Below, one piece after another: positions 21,198 to 29,067 of a stretch of DNA of 31,307 nt; positions within the stretch are counted from its first letter, which is position 1, and the number at the start of each line of letters is the position of its first letter. The DNA is taken from the NCBI RefSeq assembly GCF_052119585.1, contig NZ_JBGQOJ010000033.1, positions 1 through 31,307 on the forward strand, given 5' to 3'. Under the pieces are notes generated by a model. The model saw only the letters and a list, made by a program, of their open reading frames with translations. It did no database searches and was not told the DNA's origin. The DNA comes from JBGQOJ01 sp052119585 (GTDB lineage: Bacteria > Pseudomonadota > Alphaproteobacteria > Rhodobacterales > Rhodobacteraceae). The position numbers were made by a program, and so were the translations under genes.

Positions 21198-22655
21198 ATG
21201 AGCGTATCAGGCACCCTATCAAACGCCTTGTCCGGCCTGAATGCAGCGGCCCGCGCGGCAGAGATTGTTTCGAGCAATATCTCGAACGCGCTGACCGAAG
21301 GCTACGGCCGCCGCGATTTGCAGTTGTCGGCCCGAACCGTTGGCCCGACGGGCGCTGGCGTAAAGATCGACGGGGTAAACCGAAATGTTGATCAGGGCCT
21401 GCTGACCGACAGGCGGATTGTGCAGTCCAAGGTTGGTTATAGCTCTACCGTTTCCAGTTTTTTCGCCGCCATCGAAAGTGGAATTGGAACGCCGGATCAA
21501 CCGGCAAGTTTGGCGGCGAAACTTTCGAAGCTCGAGGCATCCTTGATCAACGCGTCGAGCATGCCGGATGCTGAGTCTCGGCTATATTCGGTCCTCGACA
21601 GCGCTAAGTCATTGGCTGGTCAGATCAATCAGGTTTCGAACGAAATCCAATCGCAACGTATGGATGCGGATCAATTGATCGGACATCAAGTGGCAGAGGT
21701 CAATGATGCCCTGGCAAAAGTTGCGGAATTGAACCACGGCATCCTGATGGCATCGGGGTCCGGGCGTGACCCGTCTGCTTTGATGGATCAAAGGCAGCAG
21801 GTTGTTGACCAGATAAGCAGCACCATACCTTTGCGCGAAGTCGACCGAGGCAATGGACAGATTGCCCTTTTTACGCCCGGCGGTGCAATTCTGCTGGATG
21901 GAACACCCGCGGCGCTGGCGTTTCAATCCACCGGGGTGATTACCTCGGATATGACGTTCGCCTCAGGTGCTTTGTCCGGCTTAAGAATCAATGGCGTTCC
22001 CGTTGATACCAATAAGGTGAACGGGCCGATTGGTGGCGGATCCCTTTCCGCACTGTTGGCAGTGCGCGATACCCTTGCACCTGCTGCGCAAGTGCAAATC
22101 GACGCGGTCGCAAGGGATCTTGTTGAGAGGTTCCAAAGCCCGGCTGTCGACCCGACGCTGGCAAGCGGGCAGGCAGGCCTATTCACGGACGGGGGCAATG
22201 CCTTCGACCCGCTTTTCGAGACCGGTCTTGCTGGTCGTCTGAAAATCAACGCTGCGGTTGACCCTTCCTTGGGAGGCGAGATCTGGCGAATACGCGACGG
22301 CCTTGGTGCCAGCCTGCCCGGAGAAGCGGGAAACGCGACGCGGTTCTTGGCTCTTGCGGATGCTTTGACATCCCAACGTGTGCCAAGCTCCGGCGGGTTT
22401 ATCGGGTCTGCGCGTTCGGCCTCGGGCCTATCGACTGACCTTTTATCCCTTATTGCGCACAAACGGCGGTCTGCAGATGCGGATCAGTCCTTTGTCGCGG
22501 CGCAATTGGACACTCTTCGGACGCTCGAACTGCAAAATGGGGTCGATTCAGATTTTGAAATTCAGCAACTGCTTCTGATCGAACGGGCCTACGCGGCAAA
22601 CGCAAAAATGATTCAAACAGTTGACGATATGATCCAGACACTTTTGGGGCTTTAA
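21198..22655 (+). CDS. flgK: Flagellar hook-associated protein 1 (FlgK)
   Basis: FlgK is the first hook-filament junction protein. The 485-residue protein has the axial N-terminus Ser-Gly-Thr-Leu-Ser-Asn-Ala-Leu-Ser-Gly-Leu-Asn-Ala-Ala and Ser-Ser-Asn-Ile-Ser-Asn-Ala, the FlgK family stretch Ala-Ala-Lys-Leu-Ser-Lys-Leu-Glu-Ala-Ser-Leu near 104-114, Asp-Gln-Arg-Gln-Gln-Val-Val-Asp-Gln-Ile near 195, and the C-terminal Leu-Leu-Leu-Ile-Glu-Arg-Ala-Tyr-Ala-Ala-Asn-Ala-Lys-Met-Ile-Gln-Thr-Val. GGGAGA lies about 9 bases before the ATG. flgL begins three bases after its stop. Confidence 0.95.
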   Translation: MSVSGTLSNALSGLNAAARAAEIVSSNISNALTEGYGRRDLQLSARTVGPTGAGVKIDGVNRNVDQGLLTDRRIVQSKVGYSSTVSSFFAAIESGIGTPDQPASLAAKLSKLEASLINASSMPDAESRLYSVLDSAKSLAGQINQVSNEIQSQRMDADQLIGHQVAEVNDALAKVAELNHGILMASGSGRDPSALMDQRQQVVDQISSTIPLREVDRGNGQIALFTPGGAILLDGTPAALAFQSTGVITSDMTFASGALSGLRINGVPVDTNKVNGPIGGGSLSALLAVRDTLAPAAQVQIDAVARDLVERFQSPAVDPTLASGQAGLFTDGGNAFDPLFETGLAGRLKINAAVDPSLGGEIWRIRDGLGASLPGEAGNATRFLALADALTSQRVPSSGGFIGSARSASGLSTDLLSLIAHKRRSADADQSFVAAQLDTLRTLELQNGVDSDFEIQQLLLIERAYAANAKMIQTVDDMIQTLLGL

Positions 22656-22658
22656 GGT

Positions 22659-23666
22659 ATGTATTCGCAATCAATCGGAGATCAGACGCGTGCCTTTCAA
22701 ATGGCGAGGTCTAACAATCAGCTTAAGACCCAGATGGACCGTCTGGTCGCCGAATTATCAAGCGGCCGAATAAAAGATGTATCCGAGGCGGTGAACGCAG
22801 ATTTTACGGAGCTGGGCAGCATTGAGGCCACACTCTCGCGGTTGGATGCGTATGCGGTTTCTTTGGCCGAAACCGGCGCGCATGTTTTGGCGGCGCAGAC
22901 GGTCCTTGGGGCAGTTCAGGACATCTCAAGCGGGTTGGGGCCGTCATTTCTTTTAGCCGGAAATACAGCCAATCCAACGCAGATTCACACCGCGGCAACG
23001 GACGCAAGGCAAAACCTTGAGACTGTCGTTTCCATGCTGAACACGCAGGTTTCCGGCCGCAGTTTGTTTGCCGGAGTCGCGACTGATCGTCAGGCGCTGG
23101 CCTCATCTGACGAAATCCTCGAAAATGTCCGGATATCACTTGCCGGGGTATCAACAGCCGAAGACGTTGTTGGGGTTGTGAATGCTTGGTTCGAAAATGG
23201 AGGCGGGTTCGAGAACCTGATTTATTTAGGTTCTCAAACTCCTTTGGGTGACCGATCTATCGGGCCGGGCGAAACGGCAGGGATGCCGCCACCTGCCACT
23301 GATCCTGCGATCAAAGACGTGTTGAAGGGATTGGTGCTTGGCGCACTTGCGGCAGAGGGTCTTCCGGGCCTTGATATCCAGGGGAATACCCGGCTTGTGC
23401 AAGAGGCAGGCACGGTGCTTTTGACGGCAGAAGGCGGTTTGTCCAACTTGCGCGCTAGCATCGGAGCAACCGAAGCGCAAATAGAGGGCGCAACGGCGAG
23501 GAGTGTCGCTGAGAGAAGCGCCCTGTCCCTCGTGCGGAATGGAATCCTGGCGTCGGACCCCTATCAGGCCGCGTCGGAGCTGGAGCAGATCAGCAGTCAA
23601 CTTGAAACGCTTTACGCGATGACCTCTCGGCTGTCGCGCCTTAGCCTTGCGGACTACCTGAGATGA
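22659..23666 (+). CDS. flgL: Flagellar hook-associated protein 3 (FlgL)
   Basis: FlgL is the second junction protein, placed between FlgK and the flagellin filament. At 335 residues it resembles flagellin at both ends: Asn-Asn-Gln-Leu-Lys-Thr-Gln-Met-Asp-Arg-Leu and Glu-Leu-Ser-Ser-Gly-Arg-Ile-Lys-Asp near residues 20-40, and a C-terminal coiled helix with Glu-Leu-Glu-Gln-Ile-Ser-Ser-Gln-Leu-Glu-Thr-Leu. The ribosome binding site is weak and merged with the flgK stop, so translation probably depends on coupling to flgK. Its stop overlaps the flgI start (ATGA). The order motB-flgE-flgK-flgL-flgI makes one operon of assembly-stage genes. Confidence 0.9.
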   Translation: MYSQSIGDQTRAFQMARSNNQLKTQMDRLVAELSSGRIKDVSEAVNADFTELGSIEATLSRLDAYAVSLAETGAHVLAAQTVLGAVQDISSGLGPSFLLAGNTANPTQIHTAATDARQNLETVVSMLNTQVSGRSLFAGVATDRQALASSDEILENVRISLAGVSTAEDVVGVVNAWFENGGGFENLIYLGSQTPLGDRSIGPGETAGMPPPATDPAIKDVLKGLVLGALAAEGLPGLDIQGNTRLVQEAGTVLLTAEGGLSNLRASIGATEAQIEGATARSVAERSALSLVRNGILASDPYQAASELEQISSQLETLYAMTSRLSRLSLADYLR

Positions 23667-24769
23667 AAAAAGTATTCCTGATTTTTGCTGCCATACTTTT
23701 CTGCATTCCCGAGGGCGGCGCCGCTGGCCCCATCCGGATCAAGGACCTTGTTGAATTTGATGGCGTAAGGGGCAATGACCTTGTGGGTTATGGTTTGGTT
23801 GTTGGCCTGAATGGCACCGGTGACGGCATTCGAAATGCGCCCTTCACCGAAGAAATTATGTCCAATATCCTAGAGCGCTTGGGCGTCAATATTACCGGAG
23901 AGCAATTTCGACCCAAGAATGTTGCAGCTGTTTTCGTGACAGCAACTTTACCGCCTTTTGCGCGTGTCGGCAGTCAGATCGATGTTACGGTTTCGGCCAT
24001 TGGGGACGCTAATAGTTTGCTTGGTGGCACCTTGATCATGACACCGCTCAATGCTGCCGATGGCGAGATTTACGCAGTGGGTCAGGGCACGATTATCGCG
24101 GGTGGGGCGTCTGCGACCGGGGACGCTGGCAGTGTCGTTCAGGGCGTGCCCACTTCTGGCGGCATTCCGTCCGGTGCAAGGATAGAGCGTGAAATCAATT
24201 TCGATTTTGCAGGCCTCACTTCGGTTCGCCTGGCGCTGCGGGCGCCAGATTTCACCACGGCAGAGCGGATCGAGCGGGCAATAAATAATGAATTCGGTCG
24301 CCCCACAGCGATCATGCTGGATGCCGGGACTGTCCAATTGGATATTGCGGCTACGCGTATGCCGTCACCGGCTCATGCACTTGGCCGTGTGGAAAACATT
24401 CTGGTGCAACCCCAGATCAAGGCGCGGGTCGTTGTCGATCAGCGTTCTGGGACAATCGTGATGGGCGAAGATGTTCGTGTTTCAAGGGTTGCGGTTTCCC
24501 AAGGTAATCTGACCTTGAGAATCGAGGAGCAACCTTTGGTTGTTCAGCCTAATCCATTTGCAGCAGGTGAAACCGTTGTAGTTCCCCGGACCGATACTGC
24601 TTTGCAAGAAGAACCTGGTATCGGGTTGGCGGAGGTGGCAGGCGGCACGTCCCTGTCTGAAGTGATTGCCGGACTGAATGCTCTGGGGGTATCACCTCGT
24701 GACATGATCGACATCCTAACAAGCATCAAAGCAGCCGGGGCCCTTCATGCAGAGTTTATTGTGCGCTAA
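23663..24769 (+). CDS. flgI: Flagellar P-ring protein FlgI
   Basis: The 368-residue precursor of the periplasmic P-ring, the bushing in the peptidoglycan layer. It begins with a Sec signal peptide (Met-Lys-Lys, hydrophobic core to about residue 16, likely cut after Gly-Gly-Ala-Ala near 21). The mature part opens with Ile-Arg-Ile-Lys-Asp-Leu-Val and has Gly-Tyr-Gly-Leu-Val-Val-Gly-Leu-Asn-Gly-Thr-Gly-Asp, then Lys-Asn-Val-Ala-Ala-Val-Phe-Val-Thr-Ala, all strongly conserved in FlgI. It ends with the usual Ser-Ile-Lys-Ala-Ala-Gly-Ala-Leu-His-Ala-Glu. It starts inside the flgL stop and converges on fliP with only 24 bases between stops. No hairpin terminator is visible. Confidence 0.97.
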   Translation: MKKVFLIFAAILFCIPEGGAAGPIRIKDLVEFDGVRGNDLVGYGLVVGLNGTGDGIRNAPFTEEIMSNILERLGVNITGEQFRPKNVAAVFVTATLPPFARVGSQIDVTVSAIGDANSLLGGTLIMTPLNAADGEIYAVGQGTIIAGGASATGDAGSVVQGVPTSGGIPSGARIEREINFDFAGLTSVRLALRAPDFTTAERIERAINNEFGRPTAIMLDAGTVQLDIAATRMPSPAHALGRVENILVQPQIKARVVVDQRSGTIVMGEDVRVSRVAVSQGNLTLRIEEQPLVVQPNPFAAGETVVVPRTDTALQEEPGIGLAEVAGGTSLSEVIAGLNALGVSPRDMIDILTSIKAAGALHAEFIVR

Positions 24770-24793
24770 GGGCGGATAAATTGTGGTGGCACC

Positions 24794-25540
24794 TTAAAAG
24801 TAACTTCGCACCAAGGCCCCCGAGATCAACGTCCAGCCGTCCGCGACAACAAAAAAGGCCAGTTTGAAAGGAAGGGATACGATCGCCGGCGGCACCATCA
24901 TCATGCCCATTGACATGAGAATGGCGGCGACCACCAGATCGATAATAAGAAATGGCAGGAAAATCAGGAACCCGATTTCGAACGCTCTTTCAATTTCGCT
25001 AAGCAGGAAAGACGGAACAAGGACAGATAAAGGCGCTGCTGGCTCTAGGCCGCGGGTATCGGGTTCGGGCCTGAGATTGGCAAGCGATTCAAATGTCTCG
25101 GGGTTGATCCGCGCAGCCATGAAAATTCGAAAAGGCTCGATGCCTTTGGAAAACGCCTCTTCAATTGTCAGCTTATTCTCGATCAAAGGCGCAACACCTT
25201 TCAGCCATGATTCGGTGAAAACGGGCTCCATCACAAAATAGGTCAAAAAAAGAGCTAGGCTGATTATCAGCATATTCGGAGGAGATTGCTGCAAACCGAT
25301 CTCCTGACGCAAAATAGCCAAAACAGTGACGATAAATGGAAAGCAAGTGATCATAATTGCCAGGCCCGGCACGAGACTAAGGATCGTCACCAGCATCAGA
25401 AGTTGAATGCTTCGACCAGCCAAAGACCCGTCATCGCCAAGTGAAACCGTTATTCCCTGCGCTGATGCGGGCACGATCAGCGCGATATAAATTCCTAACC
25501 CGACAAGGCAAATCAATAGAGATCTGAGAAGTGCCCGCAT
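24794..25540 (-). CDS. fliP: Flagellar type III export gate protein FliP
   Basis: FliP forms, with FliQ and FliR, the helical export pore in the basal body. The product has 248 residues with an N-terminal signal-like segment ending in Pro-Ala-Ser-Ala-Gln, and about four further membrane helices. Family marks include Pro-Pro-Asn-Met-Leu-Ile-Ile-Ser-Leu-Ala-Leu-Phe-Leu-Thr, Pro-Phe-Leu-Ile-Ile-Asp-Leu-Val-Val-Ala, and Met-Gly-Met-Met-Met-Val-Pro-Pro-Ala. The start is taken as ATG at 25540; a GTG at 25543, directly after the fliN stop, is equally placed. It is the last gene of the leftward fliF-fliH-fliN-fliP operon. FliQ and FliR are not in this window. Confidence 0.96.
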   Translation of the reverse strand: MRALLRSLLICLVGLGIYIALIVPASAQGITVSLGDDGSLAGRSIQLLMLVTILSLVPGLAIMITCFPFIVTVLAILRQEIGLQQSPPNMLIISLALFLTYFVMEPVFTESWLKGVAPLIENKLTIEEAFSKGIEPFRIFMAARINPETFESLANLRPEPDTRGLEPAAPLSVLVPSFLLSEIERAFEIGFLIFLPFLIIDLVVAAILMSMGMMMVPPAIVSLPFKLAFFVVADGWTLISGALVRSYF

Positions 25541-25543
25541 CAC

Positions 25544-25843
25544 CTAAAGCCCGTTCCGCAGGTCGGCGACTTCAGTCAATCGGACTGCGAGTTGGCCTTC
25601 CTGATCTCCATCCAACTCTTGAAGCACGCCCCTGGCAATAAGTTTGTCGCCCACAAAAAGCTCTACCGGATCATCAACGCGGCGATCCAGCTGCAGGACT
25701 GCGTCAGGTCGCAGCCGAAGCAGGTCTTTGACAAGCGGACGGGCTTTTCCAACCGAAATTGTAATTTCGATAGGAACCTGAGTGAAAGGATTGATGAAAG
25801 AGGCAGGATCACGAGGGCCACCCGTGGAACCAGTATCAGCCAT
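25544..25843 (-). CDS. fliN: Flagellar motor switch / C-ring protein FliN
   Basis: A 99-residue SpoA-domain protein, the size of a minimal FliN. FliN forms the lower C-ring, helps set rotation direction and docks FliH for export. Visible: Val-Pro-Ile-Glu-Ile-Thr-Ile-Ser-Val-Gly near 25, Leu-Leu-Arg-Leu-Arg-Pro-Asp-Ala-Val-Leu-Gln-Leu-Asp, and Pro-Val-Glu-Leu-Phe-Val-Gly-Asp-Lys-Leu-Ile-Ala-Arg-Gly, the diagnostic SpoA core. The ATG at 25843 overlaps the fliH end by 8 bases and has AAGGA about 10 bases upstream; a longer frame to 25900 lies inside fliH. Lying beside fliH and fliP supports FliN over a FliM or YscQ identity. Confidence 0.9.
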   Translation of the reverse strand: MADTGSTGGPRDPASFINPFTQVPIEITISVGKARPLVKDLLRLRPDAVLQLDRRVDDPVELFVGDKLIARGVLQELDGDQEGQLAVRLTEVADLRNGL

Positions 25844-26432
25844 GCTCTTGAGTCCTTTTTCTGGTGTAAAAAAATGCGTCAACCGCGGATATGGCATCAT
25901 GAAGCGCCTCGCTGACGTCGAGACGCGTTTCTGCTTCTGAAAATCGGATCACCGCCTGCCCCTCTGCCATCGAGGTCTCTTCGATGATTGTAACGGGCAG
26001 GCCTACTTGGTCCGCGATCAAGGCGTCCAGAGATGCCCGGTTCGTCGGAGATATTACGATTTCGACGGGAATATTTGCCAAAGTGGTCGCAATTTCGAGA
26101 CATTTTCCTATGATCAGTGGTGCAAGCGTTGCCCGCGCCACCTCCGGAAGGAAGCCGTTGACCATTTCGCGCAAGAGCGGCTCCATTGCGCGCAATATCT
26201 GACCGTGGGCTTCGTGATAGGTGAATGACAGTTCTTGCAAGCTGTGCGAGAAATCTGCCGAAATCGTTTCATTCAGTCGAGTCACCGCAGCCGCAGAGTC
26301 TTCCCATCCGGCGGCGTAACCTTGTTCGTAGGAAGCAATTTTTGCTTCTTCAGCAGGTCCAGTTTCAGTTCCGCTTTCTTCCGTGGTGATGATCGGGTCT
26401 GAAAATTCCTCCAGGCGCAGTGACAATGCCAT
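25836..26432 (-). CDS. fliH: Flagellar assembly protein FliH (export ATPase regulator)
   Basis: The product has 198 residues. FliH tethers the export ATPase FliI to the C-ring through FliN. The N-terminal part has the pattern Ser-Tyr-Glu-Gln-Gly-Tyr-Ala-Ala-Gly-Trp-Glu-Asp, typical of FliH (repeated Glu/Gln-Gly-Tyr spacing), followed by a long helical stretch and a globular C-terminal end with Ala-Glu-Gly-Gln-Ala-Val-Ile-Arg-Phe near 155-165. Sequence conservation of FliH is low, so the call leans on this pattern plus neighbours. The ATG at 26432 overlaps the fliF stop by one base (TAATG). No fliG or fliI lies next to it, unlike the fliF-fliG-fliH-fliI order of enterobacteria. Confidence 0.75.
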   Translation of the reverse strand: MALSLRLEEFSDPIITTEESGTETGPAEEAKIASYEQGYAAGWEDSAAAVTRLNETISADFSHSLQELSFTYHEAHGQILRAMEPLLREMVNGFLPEVARATLAPLIIGKCLEIATTLANIPVEIVISPTNRASLDALIADQVGLPVTIIEETSMAEGQAVIRFSEAETRLDVSEALHDAISAVDAFFYTRKRTQEHG

Positions 26433-28075
26433 TAGATGCGTCCTTCTTTTTCTTCCATCCATCCGCGAAGAATTTCTACGGTTTCTTCTTGTCGGTCTTC
26501 GATCAATTGCCTAAGGCGCATCACTGGATCGGAGGCGAGCGCAGTTTGCTTGGCGCTAAGGTCCGGCGCAGTGGCCGACCCATTGCTTCTTGGCGAGACG
26601 TCCTGCATCGACGTGAAAAGCGTGGGGTTGTCATCTATCTCTCCTGACAATGCCGTCGCACTTCCGGTCGCGGGCAATCTGGCGGGCCGGTCGGGCAAAG
26701 GGATAACAGCTTCGGCAAGGCGCGCTGGTTTTGGGTTCCCAAGGATCGGTCGGACAACAAAAAGCCCCAAGACCAACGTAACGATAGCGAGAACCGAGAG
26801 CTGAATCATTGTCATTAAATCAAAGTGCACCCCATCCATAAAGGAAGATGTCGCTTGGGTGCCAAGCTCGATTACAGGCTGAAAGGCGAGAGATTTTAAT
26901 GTCACGATATCGCCGCGCTTTTCGTCGAAGCCGATCGCAGACGAAACGAGTTCCTGAAGTATGGCCATTTCCTCATCGCTTCTAGGGGTCCAGACTTCGG
27001 TTCCGGTTGTGTCAACGGTTGTTATTCCGTCGACCAGAACCGCCACCGTCAGGCGCTTTGTCGCGCCGGGAACCTTGACCAACTCGCGCTTGATCTCTGA
27101 GACTTCGAAATTGATCCTCTCGCGTGTTTCCGAGTTTTGACTGGAAGACGACTGATCTCCTGACGATGCAGCGCCAGCAGGCAGGTTGCTGGCAACGGTA
27201 ACCGATCCTGCGCCCGCATCATTAGACTTGTTCGTTCTTTCCTCGGTATCTGTGCTGATTGCAATTCTGGATTCCGGATCCACTTTTCTTTCCGTTATGG
27301 ATTCTGATTCGGTGATGGTTTCAACGCTGACTTCAACGACCGATTTTCCAGGGCCCACCCGTGCAGACAGCAGATTTTCTACCTTTTGCTTAAGGTGGGC
27401 CGCCCGGTCATCGCCCGTTCTTGCGTCACCGGATATCTCGTCACTGGATGTCACCAGACCGCCGTCGCCGTCGATTATCGAAACATCATCGGGCGACATT
27501 CCCGCGACAGCCGATGCGACAAGATATTTCATCGCCTTTGCCTGCGCCTGCGTCAGGGATGTTCCAGTGGTTGTGACAGTGACCGACGCAGTAGACCTGA
27601 TGTCCTTTTTGAACGGTTGGTTGTTGGGGCTGGAAATATGAACGCGCGCACTGCGGATATGGGGGCTGGTTACAATCGTCCGGGCAAGCTCTCCTTCTTT
27701 TGCGCGCAGATAGGTGGCGTCGAACATTTGGGAGGTTGTCCCGAAGCCAGAGAGCGCCTCCAGTAGCTCATAGCCCGACCCGTTGTTCGCCGGCAGTCCT
27801 TCGCTGGCGAGCGTCATCCGCAATTCGTCACGTGACGAGGATGCTACAAAGATTGCGCCGCCTCTAACTTCATAGACTTCGCCGCGCTGCTCAAGTGCGG
27901 CGACAACATCCCCCGCCGCCGTGCTTTCCAAGCCAGCATACAAAAGCGTCATGCCCGGGGTGGTCGCAATCCGCGATAGAGCCAGAACACCGGTAAACAT
28001 GGCCAGAGTCGCCACCGCGACAATCACCCGCTTTCGCGGATCAAGCGCGGTCCAAATTGATAGCAGTTGCTGCAC
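26432..28075 (-). CDS. fliF: Flagellar MS-ring protein FliF
   Basis: FliF builds the MS-ring, the inner-membrane base on which rotor and export gate assemble. The 547-residue protein has a first membrane segment (about 17-36), the ring-building domain with Thr-Leu-Leu-Tyr-Ala-Gly-Leu and Leu-Arg-Met-Thr-Leu-Ala-Ser-Glu-Gly-Leu-Pro, and Arg-Ala-Lys-Glu-Gly-Glu-Leu-Ala-Arg-Thr-Ile near 125. A Ser/Asn-rich periplasmic loop follows, then a second membrane segment (about 418-440) and a charged C-terminal tail (Glu-Glu-Thr-Val-Glu-Ile-Leu-Arg-Gly-Trp) that in the family binds FliG. The start is GTG at 28075, well supported by GGAGG 6 bases upstream. It leads the leftward operon and is divergent from fliL. 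Confidence 0.96.
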   Translation of the reverse strand: MQQLLSIWTALDPRKRVIVAVATLAMFTGVLALSRIATTPGMTLLYAGLESTAAGDVVAALEQRGEVYEVRGGAIFVASSSRDELRMTLASEGLPANNGSGYELLEALSGFGTTSQMFDATYLRAKEGELARTIVTSPHIRSARVHISSPNNQPFKKDIRSTASVTVTTTGTSLTQAQAKAMKYLVASAVAGMSPDDVSIIDGDGGLVTSSDEISGDARTGDDRAAHLKQKVENLLSARVGPGKSVVEVSVETITESESITERKVDPESRIAISTDTEERTNKSNDAGAGSVTVASNLPAGAASSGDQSSSSQNSETRERINFEVSEIKRELVKVPGATKRLTVAVLVDGITTVDTTGTEVWTPRSDEEMAILQELVSSAIGFDEKRGDIVTLKSLAFQPVIELGTQATSSFMDGVHFDLMTMIQLSVLAIVTLVLGLFVVRPILGNPKPARLAEAVIPLPDRPARLPATGSATALSGEIDDNPTLFTSMQDVSPRSNGSATAPDLSAKQTALASDPVMRLRQLIEDRQEETVEILRGWMEEKEGRI

Positions 28076-28139
28076 GACGATCCTCCATTCCGGATGGGCC
28101 TTTTACCCCCGTCAGTTCCAGAACATTCCGCGATCGGCC

Positions 28140-28154
28140 TTAACAATCGGTTAG
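28140..28154. promoter_or_regulatory. CtrA-like binding site between fliF and fliL
   Basis: TTAA-N7-TTAG at 28140-28154 matches seven of eight fixed bases of the CtrA full site. It lies in the 125-base divergent region, 65 bases from the fliF start and 47 from the fliL start, so one site could serve both operons. It mirrors the site before flgE. Motif evidence only. Confidence 0.55.
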
Positions 28155-28200
28155 TGAACGTCTGCCTATAGAGGGTGGAAGCAAATTTTTCGGTGACGAA

Positions 28201-28692
28201 ATGGCAAACACAGAAGTGATCGATGAAGTGCCGCGGAAGCGGTCGAAACTTCCCATGATTATCGGGCTTGTTCTCGCTCTTGCCGGTGGTGCGGGCGGTT
28301 TTTTTGCGGTCCGCTCGGGGCTGCTCTTTTCCACTGACGGGCATGGAGTGGAGCCCGCAAGCGAAACCGGGAAGAACGTGGGGATTTTGCCCGACATAGC
28401 CTTTGTGCCAATTGATCCATTGATCATCAACCTCGGGCCGACAGCCCGCAATCAGACCCTTAGGTTCAGGGCCGAGCTAGAGGTTGTAAAGGCGCACGAA
28501 CAAGAGGTTGTTGCAATTCTTCCACGTGTGATTGACGTGTTGAATGGTTATCTTCGCGCAGTAGAGGCGACAGAACTTGAAGATCCCAGCATCCTGATAC
28601 GGCTTCGGGCGCAGATGCTTCGTCGGGTCCAGATCGTGACCGGAGAAGGGCGTGTGCGCGACCTGCTGGTTATGGAATTTATTCTGAACTAG
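28201..28692 (+). CDS. fliL: Flagellar basal body-associated protein FliL
   Basis: FliL is a single-pass inner-membrane protein that rings the stator and raises motor torque. The 163-residue product has a short basic cytoplasmic start (Pro-Arg-Lys-Arg-Ser-Lys), one membrane helix at about 18-40, and a periplasmic stomatin-like domain. Family marks are Phe-Val-Pro-Ile-Asp-Pro-Leu-Ile-Ile-Asn-Leu near 68, Phe-Arg-Ala-Glu-Leu-Glu-Val, and a C-terminal Arg-Val-Arg-Asp-Leu-Leu-Val-Met-Glu-Phe. The ribosome binding site is weak (GGTGACGAA). It is the first gene of a rightward unit, followed by a membrane protein and motE, with motA after a further gap. Confidence 0.93.
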   Translation: MANTEVIDEVPRKRSKLPMIIGLVLALAGGAGGFFAVRSGLLFSTDGHGVEPASETGKNVGILPDIAFVPIDPLIINLGPTARNQTLRFRAELEVVKAHEQEVVAILPRVIDVLNGYLRAVEATELEDPSILIRLRAQMLRRVQIVTGEGRVRDLLVMEFILN

Positions 28693-28701
28693 GAGCGCTA
28701 G

Positions 28702-29067
28702 ATGTCGATTATAGCTGATATTCTTCTTGCAGCAGGCGCGATTGGTGCAGCGTTCTATTGCCTGATTTTATCCCGGAATCTTAGCCGGTTCACAAATCTC
28801 GAGACAGGCGTAGGAGGCGCGATCGCCGTGCTGTCGTCTCAGGTCGACGATATGACAAAAACGCTGGACCGGGCGCGCGTTTCTGCAACCTCTTCGGCCA
28901 ACACGCTCGAAGATCTCACGGAGCGCGCAGAACGCGTTTCAAAGCAGCTTGAGCTGTTGTTGGCGTCCATGCATGACCTGCCAACGATTGCGGACGAGCC
29001 AATCAAGCCTATGGCGCAGGAGGCATTCTTTACGCACCACAAATCACAGCCGATGGCCGCGGAATGA
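28702..29067 (+). CDS. Membrane-anchored coiled-coil protein of the flagellar operon, function unknown
   Basis: The product has 121 residues. An N-terminal membrane helix (about 3-22) is followed by a charged helix likely to form a coiled coil (about 45-95, with regular Leu and Ala spacing and Glu-Arg-Ala-Glu-Arg-Val-Ser-Lys-Gln-Leu-Glu-Leu-Leu), then a short polar tail. I do not recognise a named family with certainty. A small protein at a similar place near fliL in Caulobacter, PflI, helps position the flagellum; the resemblance is one of layout only. It has an excellent ribosome binding site (AGGAG) 9 bases after the fliL stop, and overlaps motE by four bases. Co-translation with fliL and motE points to a stator or basal-body role. 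Confidence 0.7.
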   Translation: MSIIADILLAAGAIGAAFYCLILSRNLSRFTNLETGVGGAIAVLSSQVDDMTKTLDRARVSATSSANTLEDLTERAERVSKQLELLLASMHDLPTIADEPIKPMAQEAFFTHHKSQPMAAE

